Part shown: in pieces, positions 8,619-20,388 of the stretch
Numbering within the stretch: the first letter of the stretch is position 1
Layout: each line of letters opens with the position of its first letter
NCBI GenBank assembly: GCA_963697455.1
Contig: CAVOOI010000017.1
Coordinates: 124,001 to 188,000, forward strand
Direction: 5' to 3'
Source: JAFEDN01 sp963697455
GTDB lineage: Bacteria > Pseudomonadota > Gammaproteobacteria > Coxiellales > Coxiellaceae
Length of the DNA: 64,000 nucleotides
Position numbers and translations under genes: made by a program
The notes under the pieces: generated by a model
The model's database searches: none
The model's input: only the letters and a program-made list of their open reading frames with translations
Told to the model about the DNA's origin: nothing

Positions 8619-11600
8619 TCATTAGCCCCCAACGCCCGACTCTCATAGAATTAGTTTGCGCAATGTGTTGCTTCACCGCCTGATCATTCTTGGCTACAAC
8701 TGCCTTAGCCTGTTTGGCTTTACTGGTTTTAACCCACTCTTGCATGAGTTCTCCAATTCGACCGGGACTCATCCCAGTCAAGTCGGCCCTCACCGTACCC
8801 GTCCCATGACCAGTCACTTTTAATTGCAGGCCGTATCTTGCATTGATTGCGGCAATGGCTTGCTCTAGTGTTTCAGAATCCACAAACTTGCCACAGCTCT
8901 TTAGGTCTTCAAAAATCTGTTCACATCCTGGAACTTCCGAAAGTAACTGCGGTCCATGGTGATCCGTACCGTAAGTAGGTAACGTCAGCTCAATACCGTG
9001 GACATCAATCACCATCGTTTCTAAAGTTTTGGTCGCTGTCGTCACGCCGGTCTCATCTTCAGGTAGTTTACGCAGCTCGGATCGCAACCGGTCGTCGTTC
9101 GCTGCTTTCGCTGCTTTTTCTCTTCTGACCCGCTCGTCGTTGGCCACCTCTCGTAATTCCACCTCTTTGTCCGGTGCGGTAGGCAAAGCCCGGTCTTCGC
9201 CTATGGCTGCGGAGGAAGCCGCTTCGGCTAAGGCTAGAGATTTTTCTTGTTCAGACGCGTGAGGATCTAATGTTAATTCAGTGACCGTGACCGCGTACGC
9301 ATGGGCGACCTCGGGTGGGCTCCCAGGGATTCTTGCGGCAATTAATGCGCCTATTACTGCTGGGGTTTCACCGTCTTGAACCGCTTTTTTGGCAATTTCT
9401 CTAATTTCTTTCAGTTTTTCAGGGTCAGTCACTCCGGACTTACGGGCAATGGCTTCAGCCGCGGCTGCCGCTTTTATTTCTTTTTCTTCACCGGGCTTCG
9501 CATCTGTTATATCAGCTGTTTCTCCAGCCTGTAACCCGGTATGAACTAATTCACCCATCCAGGCGGAGTCCGTCAATTGAGCGACGGTTAATTCATCCAC
9601 TTTTGCGGGGATTTTATAGGCATCATCAACGAGAGTTCCCGGTCCGGTTAACTTCTCCGCTTGAGCTTTAAAAGACTCAGTAGCCTTAACCGCAAAGTTT
9701 GTATAAGAGTGCATCTGTTTAGAGACTTCTTCAATTGGGTAAGTCCCGGTTTTAAGCGTTTCATGAGAGAACTTTGCCGCAGCTTGATTACCCACCGCTT
9801 CAGCAGCTTTTTCAAAGTACTGCTTCTGGGCCTTAGACATTGTATCCAATGGGATCCCGTGTAAAAATTGAGTTTTTGCTGTTGAATACACCAAATTAGC
9901 GGCAACTTTTATATCTGGGTGAGCACCTCTAAGTTGGGCTTGCCCAGCTGCAATTCCATTCACTATCGCAGTATTGATACGATTATCAAAATCCGCAACT
10001 CTTGCTCCAACAGGAACACTTGGATTATACAGTCCATTTATTGCACGCATTACTTGTTGACTTGATTCAACGCGCGCTAAGTCTAACCCAGCTTGAACGG
10101 CGGGCTTCAACGCCGAACGGCCTAGCTGCATTATCTGAGGGCTTGTCAGTGTGAGCGCTACAGCCTTGGTTTGCTCTGGGGAAATTCCTAATCTGGCTCC
10201 AGTGGCGCCAATATAAGCTCCCATCACTGAAGCTTGTTGCATCAACTCAGGCGCTCGTTGTGGATCCTCCTCTATTAGAATGAGAACTATGTCATTGACA
10301 GTCTGAAACGATCCCTCGGCAACAGTTCTAATGAATCCAAGAGGAAGGGCGTCATAACCAACTCCGCGAGCCTCTACATTAATGAAAGCCTCCCGAGCAA
10401 ACCTTGCTGCCCGCAGGGGGGAATTATTAACAAGTCGGCGGCGGGCCGCTATACCACTAGCGGCGATAGCAGAGAATGGTGTCATGCTCGGCGTTATAGA
10501 GGCAAGCCCTTCAACATAAGCCGTGGCCCGGCTGATGTCTACGCCTTCAGAACCGCGAACTTGCTCAATTAACGCCGCAGTCGCCCCGGCTGCTGGGGAC
10601 TTTTTGAGAGTTGGAAATATATCCGATGCAACCGTGGTGCCGGCGGCTACTCCACCCATTCCCTGGTCTTTCGGCAACAACTTGGCTGTTGAATGCACTG
10701 CCCGCAATAGCATTTTTGCGGTTTTGGTAAGCGCAGGATCTACTGTTCCAGGTTTTGCTTGCTCAATATAATTCTTAACTTCGTCTAATTTCAGGCCATC
10801 TAATTTGCCTTCCTTCTCAACATAGAATTTCGTAAATCGCTCAGCTAATTTGATGGCTTCCTCTTGGGTGCAGCCGTTATCCATCGCTACCGGCACTACC
10901 ACCGCGGCTACTTCACGGAAATTCTGAGTTTTCGAATCTTGATCCGCTTGCGGATGGCTCGTCTCCACATTTTGAATGGCTTGAATGCCCGCTGTCATGA
11001 TATAAGCTTTTTGGATTTCATAAAAAAGGCGGGGTTTGGCAGCCTCAAAATCAGGGTGAAAATTTGCTGGTAAAGGAGGAAAACCGGCTAGCAAAAGTTG
11101 GGTCTCAATATTGTCAAAATTCTGGCATAACGCAGAATGGCGAATAGGAGGAACTGGATGATTCGTAGCATTTTCGTCTGTTATGGCCTGATTGACGATT
11201 TTTAAAGCGTTATCATCACTTATCTCGCCATTTTTTAAATAATGAGCTACCAATTTATCACGAATATCATTTAGCAAGCCTTGTGAAGGATTCTGATCGT
11301 GCAAACCCAAACTGTTTGGATCTGCTGCAAAATAAATAATTTTCTCTACATTTCCCTGCACGGTATTAAGTTTTGCCTCTATAGAGTCCTTAACCCTTTT
11401 CTCATCAAAACTATTTCTTGTTAGAATTTCACCTACTACCACGTTAGTTATTGGCTTACCAAACCCGGCGAATCCAGCTCCAGCGGCTACCGCACCTATT
11501 CCCGCACCAATGGCGAAAGCGGTGGCTTTTGGCAAGGCGGGTTTGCTCTCGCTATTTACGTCGCGCAGAGCATTTTCACGCTCCACTGGGGCATCATGTT

Positions 11601-14421
11601 CTTTGCCAACTAAAGCAGTTAACGCCAACCGAGCTACAGGGCCTTTTCCGGACGGTAATTTCTTCGCCCCGGCCTCAGCCGCCTGCACGAAATCTTTTCC
11701 GGCTTTGCGCGCTTTCTCCACTTCGGTGCGCACGTCATTTTCCTGTGCTCCGGTCGTCAGCTGCGCCACTTTGCCAGCGCCAGCCTGTGCGGCTTTATTT
11801 GGAATATCGTCATACAGAGCTTTTACTTGGATAGATGCGTCATGAATATCTGAGTCCAACGGCATTGGAATTCGCGGCTCATTAGGGGTGACCCCGGGTA
11901 GAACACGATTTGGATCTCCTCCAACACCCCTATCCTTTCGGGCCATAATTGTAGTAGTCATTAAATTAATTGACGTCGGTGCTTCCTCATCATCTAAAAA
12001 AGCCTGGCCCTCTCTAGCCGGCGCCAATGCTTCAGCATCGTCCTCTGAAATATGCGAAGTTAGAATTTCAGCTACTTTTTCTGCATTTATGTCGCCATGC
12101 GCTTTATAATACTCCGCAATTTCTATGAGAGCTGTTCTGAGATTTTCTTCACCTTCTTCAATCTCACCTTCAAATTCAAAGTCTGCAAGATCTGGATCAC
12201 AAATAGCTGCAATAGCGTGATTACTGAGTTTAATTTCTTGCTTAATAGTATTTTTTACTATCGTGTCATTGATTGGCGGATCGTTTAAATGCCGGTCGTG
12301 AATTTGGTTGGCGATATTTTTGGCTACACCCTCAGGAATGCCAGCTTTTTTGATCTTATCAATAGCCTCTATTTTGGTATTCGCTACAGAATCCCTAGAA
12401 GCTTTCACGCCTTGAGTAATGAGTAAAGCCAACTCTCCCGCCTGATGAATAGATGCGGGTTTAATTGCGTTGATATCCAATCTTACATAATTCATTCTTT
12501 CGGTAATAAGAGTTTCATCAATTTTTCCAGTCCGGCAAAAGTGCCTAACCACATCTTCTGCTACTATTACGGCATCGACGCTAGGAGCGCCAGCCTCTGT
12601 TAACGCTAAAAATAAAGCGTTACCCAAAGTACCGGCTTGAGTAACCATAGACTGGGCCTTAGCACGCCGGGTTAGGTCAGCCGAATTCAAATCATTCTCT
12701 AGGCCGTTGCAAGCCTCTCGAACAAATCGATTTGTATAATAGCCTTTTTCATCTAGGTTAGGTATTGGAATACGGCCTATTGATTGGGTTATTTCTCGGG
12801 TAAAATCATCCGCCTTAAACTCTTCAATATTAAATCCCTCGGCCTCCAATGTCTTAAAAATATGATCAGCTACCGCCAATGAACTAAGCGCTACCGCAGT
12901 TAAGGTTGTGGTTTCTGGCGAATCCTTAATATGAGTTTGCACCTGATCCAATGCGCCTTGGGCAGAGTCAGCAGCTGCTTTATCGGCGCCGGATGGGTCG
13001 TTTTTGGGGGAGACTTCGGTAACTGATTTGCTGACTTTAGCTTTTAGTTCTTCGGGTTTGGTAAGATCGGTCGTTTTGTCTAAAATAATCTTCGCGCCCG
13101 TCATCGCGGCGACGGTGGGAATGGCGGATTTGGGGGCGGATTTGGGCAGCGCGCTGACTCGCCGGTCCCATAATTCAACCTGCTGTAGCTCTTTGGTCTC
13201 AGGCAGAATACCTTTCGCACGTTTTTTATTAATCTCTTTAATTTGAGTGTTGAACTCTCCCGTTTCTTTTTCTATACGGTGCTGGGAGCTAACCAACCCC
13301 AACAGAGTTTTTTTCTGACCCGGAGTCAAATCATACTGCCGAAAGAAACTCTTTACCCCTACATTATCAGGGCCTAGCTTCACCAATACTGCTTGCAATG
13401 TGTCGATAGAGACGCCTCTGTTGTCAGCAGACGGCAAGCCAATGGCAGCCAGCGCGTCGGTTTGGCGTTTTAATCCGGCATCGTCGGCAGCTAGTAAATG
13501 ATCACGCCCGGCAAGAGGGAATATCGTTCGCATCTCTGATGCCAATAACCCTCGCGAACGATGCAATAAAAGGCTATGAAATTGAGTGCGCGCAGCGATA
13601 GCCAGCTCTGCACTGGACGATGGAGTCGCTCCGCCGATGATGAGCAATGATTGTAACAGCTTCATGGCTTGGTTCGCGGTATCGTTTGGCGGGTCTTGAG
13701 GAAATGGCTGTCCTGATTGCAGCACTTTGTCGATATCGAATTGGTAATGGGCTAAGGCTTCACGCGTATATAAAGCAGACGCCTGCGCTTCTGAAAGCGG
13801 CGCTGGTTTTCCTGGAGAACTTTTTGCTTTGACACTCTCATAATCGAAAGGCTCAATATCCCCTACTAAAGGTAAAGGCGGCAACTCACGTTCGTCTTCA
13901 GAACGTCTTACCGGATGTTTTGCTAAAATTTCCCTGCCTTCTGTCAGCCAAGGAAATTGCATCAGCGAGGTGTCAGGAGGGATATGCGTATTATGCGCTT
14001 GGTTATATTTAGCCAGTTCAAGGCAGTACTCGCCTAACGCATTCATAAATTCCACCGCGCGTTTGTTAGGTTCAGTCACGAAGCGGCGGCCTGCGAATTT
14101 ATACTCAGAAGTAGGATAGACGGGTTCACCACGCTGTTGAATTTTATCTTCAGTATATTGAGCCCAAGCCGCTTTTTTGCTTTGCGCCTCAGCCTTTGCC
14201 CGTATAACCGGTTCCGTTTCGTAAATAAGGCCCCTTTTTACACTTCTCTTGCTTTCCCTCAATAGCTCTGCTTGAGCTGTCGGTCTCATTACGAAAGGAT
14301 TTCTCATGCATTAACCTCGCCTTAAGCAGGGGGCTACCCACCGCGTTATCGTTATTCTTTGGTAAAGGGATAGTATACCGATTTAAACTTAAGAGAACAT
14401 TAAGGCAGGGGCAGGTTCGAA
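8454..14421. repeat. Tandem duplication, copy 1 (~5.97 kb)
   Basis: Copy 1 runs from CTTGTGGATGGCCA inside the 3' end of the 8058 gene to GGTTCGAA at 14413-14420. It holds one giant gene plus its promoter region. The same unit follows immediately in the same orientation. The junction is sharp: ...GGTTCGAA|CTTGTGG.... The 3' end of the neighbouring gene was therefore inside the duplicated unit. Confidence 0.9.
8542..14307 (-). CDS. Giant Ala/Glu/Lys-rich protein, copy 1 (1921 residues), unknown function
   Basis: No known domain is recognisable. It is mostly predicted helix, without a signal peptide. A Gly/Ala-rich hydrophobic stretch at ~926-950 (AFAIGAGIGAVAAGAGFAGF) could insert in a membrane. 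A short motif of the form HYLKxGxID recurs: RHFCRTGKIDE (~585), EYYKAHGDINA (~728), AHYLKNGEISD (~1018), KFYVEKEGKLD (~1158), suggesting degenerate helical repeats. The C-terminus (from ~1800) is basic. GAGG lies upstream of the ATG and a possible -10 (TATACT) on the minus strand at 14377-14372. Compared with copy 2, one extra base near the 3' end makes the frame read ~20 residues further, antisense to the 8058 gene. A secreted effector or surface-associated protein is possible but unproven. Confidence 0.8.
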   Translation of the reverse strand: MRNPFVMRPTAQAELLRESKRSVKRGLIYETEPVIRAKAEAQSKKAAWAQYTEDKIQQRGEPVYPTSEYKFAGRRFVTEPNKRAVEFMNALGEYCLELAKYNQAHNTHIPPDTSLMQFPWLTEGREILAKHPVRRSEDERELPPLPLVGDIEPFDYESVKAKSSPGKPAPLSEAQASALYTREALAHYQFDIDKVLQSGQPFPQDPPNDTANQAMKLLQSLLIIGGATPSSSAELAIAARTQFHSLLLHRSRGLLASEMRTIFPLAGRDHLLAADDAGLKRQTDALAAIGLPSADNRGVSIDTLQAVLVKLGPDNVGVKSFFRQYDLTPGQKKTLLGLVSSQHRIEKETGEFNTQIKEINKKRAKGILPETKELQQVELWDRRVSALPKSAPKSAIPTVAAMTGAKIILDKTTDLTKPEELKAKVSKSVTEVSPKNDPSGADKAAADSAQGALDQVQTHIKDSPETTTLTAVALSSLAVADHIFKTLEAEGFNIEEFKADDFTREITQSIGRIPIPNLDEKGYYTNRFVREACNGLENDLNSADLTRRAKAQSMVTQAGTLGNALFLALTEAGAPSVDAVIVAEDVVRHFCRTGKIDETLITERMNYVRLDINAIKPASIHQAGELALLITQGVKASRDSVANTKIEAIDKIKKAGIPEGVAKNIANQIHDRHLNDPPINDTIVKNTIKQEIKLSNHAIAAICDPDLADFEFEGEIEEGEENLRTALIEIAEYYKAHGDINAEKVAEILTSHISEDDAEALAPAREGQAFLDDEEAPTSINLMTTTIMARKDRGVGGDPNRVLPGVTPNEPRIPMPLDSDIHDASIQVKALYDDIPNKAAQAGAGKVAQLTTGAQENDVRTEVEKARKAGKDFVQAAEAGAKKLPSGKGPVARLALTALVGKEHDAPVERENALRDVNSESKPALPKATAFAIGAGIGAVAAGAGFAGFGKPITNVVVGEILTRNSFDEKRVKDSIEAKLNTVQGNVEKIIYFAADPNSLGLHDQNPSQGLLNDIRDKLVAHYLKNGEISDDNALKIVNQAITDENATNHPVPPIRHSALCQNFDNIETQLLLAGFPPLPANFHPDFEAAKPRLFYEIQKAYIMTAGIQAIQNVETSHPQADQDSKTQNFREVAAVVVPVAMDNGCTQEEAIKLAERFTKFYVEKEGKLDGLKLDEVKNYIEQAKPGTVDPALTKTAKMLLRAVHSTAKLLPKDQGMGGVAAGTTVASDIFPTLKKSPAAGATAALIEQVRGSEGVDISRATAYVEGLASITPSMTPFSAIAASGIAARRRLVNNSPLRAARFAREAFINVEARGVGYDALPLGFIRTVAEGSFQTVNDIVLILIEEDPQRAPELMQQASVMGAYIGATGARLGISPEQTKAVALTLTSPQIMQLGRSALKPAVQAGLDLARVESSQQVMRAINGLYNPSVPVGARVADFDNRINTAIVNGIAAGQAQLRGAHPDIKVAANLVYSTAKTQFLHGIPLDTMSKAQKQYFEKAAEAVGNQAAAKFSHETLKTGTYPIEEVSKQMHSYTNFAVKATESFKAQAEKLTGPGTLVDDAYKIPAKVDELTVAQLTDSAWMGELVHTGLQAGETADITDAKPGEEKEIKAAAAAEAIARKSGVTDPEKLKEIREIAKKAVQDGETPAVIGALIAARIPGSPPEVAHAYAVTVTELTLDPHASEQEKSLALAEAASSAAIGEDRALPTAPDKEVELREVANDERVRREKAAKAANDDRLRSELRKLPEDETGVTTATKTLETMVIDVHGIELTLPTYGTDHHGPQLLSEVPGCEQIFEDLKSCGKFVDSETLEQAIAAINARYGLQLKVTGHGTGTVRADLTGMSPGRIGELMQEWVKTSKAKQAKAVVAKNDQAVKQHIAQTNSMRVGRWGLMISARALETLPSLAGRSSAAAISHNL

Positions 14422-14461
14422 CTTGTGGATGGCCAATCCCCCGATGGTTTGGGCAGCCTGG

Positions 14462-17400
14462 TTAGCCCCCAGGCCCGACTCTCATAGAATTGGTTTGCGC
14501 AATTTGTTGCTTCACCGCCTGATCATTCTTGGCTACAACTGCCTTAGCCTGTTTGGCTTTACTGGTTTTAACCCACTCTTGCATGAGTTCTCCAATTCGA
14601 CCGGGACTCATCCCAGTCAAGTCGGCCCTCACCGTACCCGTCCCATGACCAGTCACTTTTAATTGCAGGCCGTATCTTGCATTGATTGCGGCAATGGCTT
14701 GCTCTAGTGTTTCAGAATCCACAAACTTGCCACAGCTCTTTAAGTCTTCAAAAATCTGTTCACATCCTGGAACTTCCGAAAGTAACTGCGGTCCATGGTG
14801 ATCCGTACCGTAAGTAGGTAACGTCAGCTCAATACCGTGGACATCAATCACCATCGTTTCTAAAGTTTTGGTCGCTGTCGTCACGCCGGTCTCATCTTCA
14901 GGTAGTTTACGCAGCTCGCCTCGCAACCGGTCGTCGTTCGCTGCTTTCGCTGCTTTTTCTCTTCTTACCCGCTCGTCGTTGGCCACCTCTCGTAATTCCA
15001 CCTCTTTGTCCGGTGCGGTAGGTAGAGCCCGGTCTTCGCCGATGGCTGCGGAGGAAGCCGCTTCGGCTAAGGCTAGAGATTTTTCTTGTTCAGGCGCGTG
15101 AGGATCTAATGTTAATTCAGTGACCGTGACCGCGTACGCATGGGCGACCTCGGGTGGGCTGCCAGGGATTCTTGCGGCAATTAATGCGCCTATTACTGCT
15201 GGGGTTTCACCGTCTTGAACCGCTTTTTTGGCGATTTCTCTAATCTCTTTCAGTTTCTCAGGATCAGTCACTCCGGATTTACGGGCAATGGCTTCAGCCG
15301 CTGCTGCCGCTCTTTCAGCGTTTTCCTCAAGGGTGATTCTAGCTTGCTCCTCGGGATCTCTCCCTACTCTCGCTTCTACTTTAGCCTCTTCTCCAGCTCG
15401 TAACCCGGTATGCACTAATTCGGCCATCCAGCCGGAGTCCGTCAATTGAGCGGCAGTTAATTGGTCCACTTCTGCGGGGATTTTGTAGGCATCGCCAACG
15501 AGATTATCCCCAGTTAGCTTCTTCACCTGAGCCTTTAAAGACGCAGTACCTTCCACGACACGTTTTGCATAAAGCTGCGCTTGTTTTGCGGTTTGGTTAA
15601 ATTCTGCCTCATCTGCAAGATTTCCGGTTTTTAACTTCTCCATTGAAAAATCTGCCGCGGCTTTATTGCCTACCACTTCAGCCACTTTTTCAAAGTACTG
15701 CTTACGGGCGACAGGCTTCGTATCTAAATTATGAGGTAGCTGATATGCAGCTACTCCATTTAAAAAATGGTTTTTTGCTGCCAAATAAGCTTCATCCGCG
15801 TTCCTCGCTGCCGCTCCATTGGGTAGAGTTCTATTATTTATCGCATCCTCAAGACGAGCCTTAGAATCTGCATACATTCCTCCTGCTGGGATTTTAATCT
15901 CATTAGGAACAGCCGTGTTTAGGGCATCGACTACCGCTAGACATCCTTTGGCCCGCTCTAAGGCTAACGCAGCTTGTACGGTGGGCATGTATGCAACGGA
16001 GCCTTTTCGCATAACGTTAGGGCTGGTCAATGCCAAGGCTACAGTCCTTGTAACTCCATTTTCATCCAGCCCCAACCTGGCTCCAGTCGCACCAATATAA
16101 GCTCCCATGATTGCGGCTCGCTGACGCAACTCGGATGTTGTAGCTGTAGCCGGAGGTATGGGAAGCAAATAAGTGAGGACTCTATGGACAGTCTGAAATG
16201 ACTCGGAGGCAATTGTCCAAATGTGGCCAGGATTAGGCAGATCCTCAAAATTAACTCCGGGGGCTTCCACATTAACATAAGCTGTCCGAGCAGAAAGAGC
16301 TACGTTGTTGGTATTGTTACCAGCTTTAACGCCCCGGCGGGCGGCTATACCACTAGCGGCGATAACAGAGAAGGGTGTCATGCTCGGTGTTATATGGGTA
16401 AGTCCTTCAACATAAGCCGTGGACCGGCTGATGTTTACGCCTTCAGAACCGCGAACTTGCTCAATTAACGCCGCAGTCGCCCCGGCTGCCGGGGACTTTT
16501 TGAGAGTTGGAAATATATCCGACGCGACCGTGGTGCCGGCGGCTACTCCACCCATTCCCTGATCTTTCGGCAACAACTTGGCTGCTGAATGCACTGCCCG
16601 CAATAGCATTTTTGCGGTTTTGGTAAGCGCAGGATCTACTGTTCCAGGTTTTGCTTGCTCAATATAATTCTTAACTTCGTCTAATTTCAGGCCATCTAAT
16701 TTGCCTTCCTTCTCAACATAGAATTTCGTAAATCGCTCAGCTAATTTGATGGCTTCCTCTTGGGTGCAGCCGTTATCCATCGCTACCGGCACTACCACCG
16801 CGGCTACTTCACGGAAATTCTGAGTTTTCGAATCTTGATCCGCTTGCGGATGGCTCGTCTCCACATTTTGAATGGCTTGAATGCCCGCTGTCATGATATA
16901 AGCTTTTTGGGCCTCATGTACGAGACTATCTTTCACTACTTGGGCATTAAAGAAAGGAGCCGGTAGGTCTGTCCCCTGATCCGCGTCGATTTCTTCCAAT
17001 GGTTTATTAAATCGGTCAAACCCTCGATTAGCAGCTGGAAGAGGAGCTATATTTTCATTGTGTGCCTTATTGTGGTCGCTTATGGCTTCATTTAGAATTT
17101 TTAAAGCACTTATATTATCAATACGGCCTTGCTTTAGATAATGATTTATTAACCGCTTATGGATATCACGTTTTAAATCTTCAGGATTATTCGCTGCTAC
17201 AATTCCACCTGTGACCAGTCCTGCACGATAATTAATTTGTCTCAATACGTGCTCCAGCACGTCAATCCGGCCATCAATAGAATTGCGAACTCCATCAATA
17301 TCAAATTTGTGGTCAACCAGCAGGCTCTCGATCACCGGTTTAGATAGGGTATTACCAAATCCAGCTAATCCAGCTTTGGCAGCTACCACACCTATTCCCG

Positions 17401-17785
17401 CACCAATGGCGAAAGCGGTGGCTTTTGGCAAGGCGGGTTTGCTCTCGCTATTTACGTCGCGCAGAGCATTTTCACGCTCCACTGGGACATCATGTTCTTT
17501 GCCAACTAAAGCAGTTAACGCCAACCGAGCTACAGGGCCTTTTCCGGACGGTAATTTCTTCGCCCCGGCCTCAGCCGCCTGCACGAAATCTTTTCCGGCT
17601 TTGCGCGCTTTCTCCACTTCGGTGCGCACGTCATTTTCCTGAGCACCGCTCAGCTGCGCCACTTTGCCAGCGCCAGCCTGTGCGGCTTTATTTGGAATAT
17701 CGTCATACAGAGCTTTTACTTGGATAGATGCGTCATGAATAATCTGAGTCCAACGGCATTGGAATTCGCGGCTCATTAGGCACAA
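14462..17785 (-). pseudogene. Giant protein copy 2, C-terminal part (1107 residues), separated by frameshift
   Basis: Corresponds to copy-1 residues from ~860 to the end. It has the same hydrophobic Gly/Ala segment, the NHYLKQGRIDN and KFYVEKEGKLD repeats, and an almost identical basic C-terminus that stops at SMRVGPGG. The frame opens at a TTG (17785) with no ribosome site; the next candidate is an ATG in MSREF. Relative to copy 1 (CAGATATTCATG) this copy reads CAGATTATTCATG, one extra T, and the region just upstream is also shifted, so the two halves lie in different frames and overlap by 10 bases. Either the gene is broken or the half is made separately; the first is more likely. Confidence 0.7.
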
Positions 17786-20235
17786 TTGGAGGCAGCATCC
17801 ACTGGGGGATGGGCGATGGCTTCATCTTTTTGAGCGACAATCAGATCAGCTATTAAACCAATATTGGTTTGAACCACATCTGCCTCACCTGCATCAAACT
17901 CTCCCGGTCCTACCCATTCATGTATATGTGGAGTTAAAATCTCAATTATCTTAGCTTTATCTATATCACCATGGGTTTTATAATGATCTGCGATTTCTAT
18001 AAGAGCCGCTTTAAATTCCTTTTCTTCTTCAGGGTTTCTTTCTCTGCCTTCTAAAACTGGATTATAAAGAGCTGCAATTACGTGATTACTCTTCTTAACT
18101 TCTTGCTTGATAAAATCATTTACTATTTTGTCATCAATTGGCGGATTGTTTAAATGCCGGTCGTGAATTTGGTTGGCGATATTTTTGGCTACACCCTCAG
18201 GAATGTGAGCTTTTTTGATCTCATTAATAGCCTCTATTTTGGTATTCGCTACAGAATCCCTAGAAGCTTTCGCGCCTTGAGTAATCAATAAAGCCAACTC
18301 TCCCGCCTGATAAATGGTAGTGGGTTTAGTGACACGAATATCGACTCCAGCTGTTCTCATGTGATCAGCAACAATATTCTCATCGAATTTACCCGTCTTA
18401 AGATAATGCTCAATTACACCGTCTATAATTAAATTTTTCTCATGAAGCGAAACACCTGCGCTGGTTAATGCTAACGATAAAGCGTTTGCAAGAACACCGA
18501 CCCCGGCAATCTTAAGTTGGGCCTTAGTACGGTGATTTGAATTGTCCTGACTCAATGCGTCAGCCAATTGATTATAAGCATGACGGACATACTGTTGGGT
18601 ATCATTCAGGCTGTCTTGATCAGGAACGGGACCTGTGGCCCCTACTGACGTGGTTATTTCATTCTTAAATTTATCAGCATGCAATTCTCCAATCTTAAAC
18701 TCTTTTGCTTCTAGAGTTCTAAAAATATGATCAACTATTGGGAATGAGCTAAGCGCTACCGTAGTTAAGGTTGTGGTTTCTGGCGAAGTCTTAATATGAG
18801 TTTGTACCTGCTTCAATGCCTCTGCTGCAGAGTCAGCAGCTACTGACTCTGCGCCGGATGGGTCGTTTTTGGGGGAGACTTCGGTAACTGATTTGCTGAC
18901 TTTTGCTTTTAGTTCATCGGGTTTTGTAAGATCGGTCGACTTGTCTAAAATAATCTTCGCACCCGTTATCGCGGCTACGGTGGGAATGGCGGATTTGGGG
19001 GCGGATTTGGGCAGCGCGCTGACTCGCCGGTCCCATAATTCAACCTGCTGTAGCTCTTTGGTCTCAGGCAGAATACCTTTCGCTCGTTGTTTATTAATCG
19101 CTTTAATTTGAGTGTTGAACTCTCCCGCTTCTTTTTCTATACGGTGCTGGGAACTGATCAACCCCAACAGCGTTTTTTTCTGGTCCGTAGGCAAACCAAT
19201 CTTTTGCAAGAAACTCTTTACTCCCACATCATCGGGACCTCGTTTCACCAATACTTCCTGTAATCTCTTGAAAGAGACGGCGTTGTTCGCAGCGGGCGGT
19301 AAGCCAATGGCGGCCAATGCTTCGGTTTGGCGCTTTGATTCATCAGGAGCACCAGGAACTCCTATATAATCGTTCACGGCACGAGGGAATATTGTCAGCA
19401 CCTTTGATTCCAATAACTCTCGAGAACGATGCAGTAAAAGGCTATGAAATTGAGTGCGCGCAGCAATCGACAGCTCTGCACTGGACGATGGAGTCGCTCC
19501 GCCGATGATGAGCAATGATTGTAACAGCTTCATGGCTTGGTTCGCGGTATCGTTTGGCGGGTCTTGAGGAAACGGCTGTCCTGATTCCAGTACTTTGTCG
19601 ATATCGAATTGGTAATGGGCTAAGGCTTCGCGGGTATATAAAGCAGACGCCTGCGCTTCTGAAAGCGGCGCTGGTTTTCCTGGAGAACTTTTTGCTTTGA
19701 CACTCTCATAATCGAAAGGCTCAATATCCCCTACTAAAGGTAAAGGCGGCAACTCACGTTCGTCTTCAGAACGTCTTACCGGATGTTTTGCTAAAATTTC
19801 TTTACCTTCAGTGAGCCAAGGAAATTGCATCAAAGAAGCATCAGGAGAGATATGTGTATTATGCGCTTGGTTATATTTAGCCAGTTCAAGGCAGTACTCG
19901 CCTAACGCATTCATAAATTCCACGGCGCGTTTGTTAGGTTCAGTCACGAAGCGGCGGCCTGCGAAAGGATAAGGGATAGGAGACTTAACCTGTTTAATAT
20001 CTAGCCCGCCCTGAAAGCCAATTTTATACTCAGGAGTAGGATAAACAGGTTCACCACGACGCTGTTGAATTTTATCCTCAGTATATTGAGCCCAAGCCGC
20101 TTTTTTGCTTTGCGCCTCAGCCTTTGCCCGTATAACCGGTTCCGCCTCATAAACAAGGCCCCTTTCTACACTTTTCTCGCCTTCTCTCTTTAGTTCTGCT
20201 CGAGCTGTCAGTCTCATTGCGAAAGGATCTCTCAT
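17776..20235 (-). pseudogene. Giant protein copy 2, N-terminal part (819 residues)
   Basis: Aligns with residues 1-~840 of copy 1. The first ~200 residues are nearly identical except for an inserted 20-residue segment around residue 52 (IGFQGGLDIKQVKSPIPYP). Further on, blocks of identity alternate with blocks where most residues differ, e.g. EHYLKTGKFDENIVADHM against RHFCRTGKIDETLITERM. The last ~45 residues (EWVGPGEFDAGEADVVQTN...) have no counterpart in copy 1 and end at a TAA in a sequence that copy 1 reads in another frame. AGAGG precedes the ATG. This half could still be expressed as a shorter protein. Confidence 0.7.
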
Positions 20236-20388
20236 GCATTAACCTCTAAAATTAAGGATCGTCGTATCGTCGTGTTATTAATCAAAGCCTTAAGCAGGGG
20301 ACTACCCACCGCGTTATCGTTATTCTTTGGTAAAGGGATAGTATACAGATTTAAGCTTAAGAGAACATTAAGATAGGAGGCGGGTTCG

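Noticed and set aside
9029..9262. Plus-strand Ser/Ala-rich frame inside the giant gene, also present in copy 2 (14868-15101)
   Set aside because: It is the mirror of the conserved basic C-terminus of the giant protein; its repetition only reflects the duplication.
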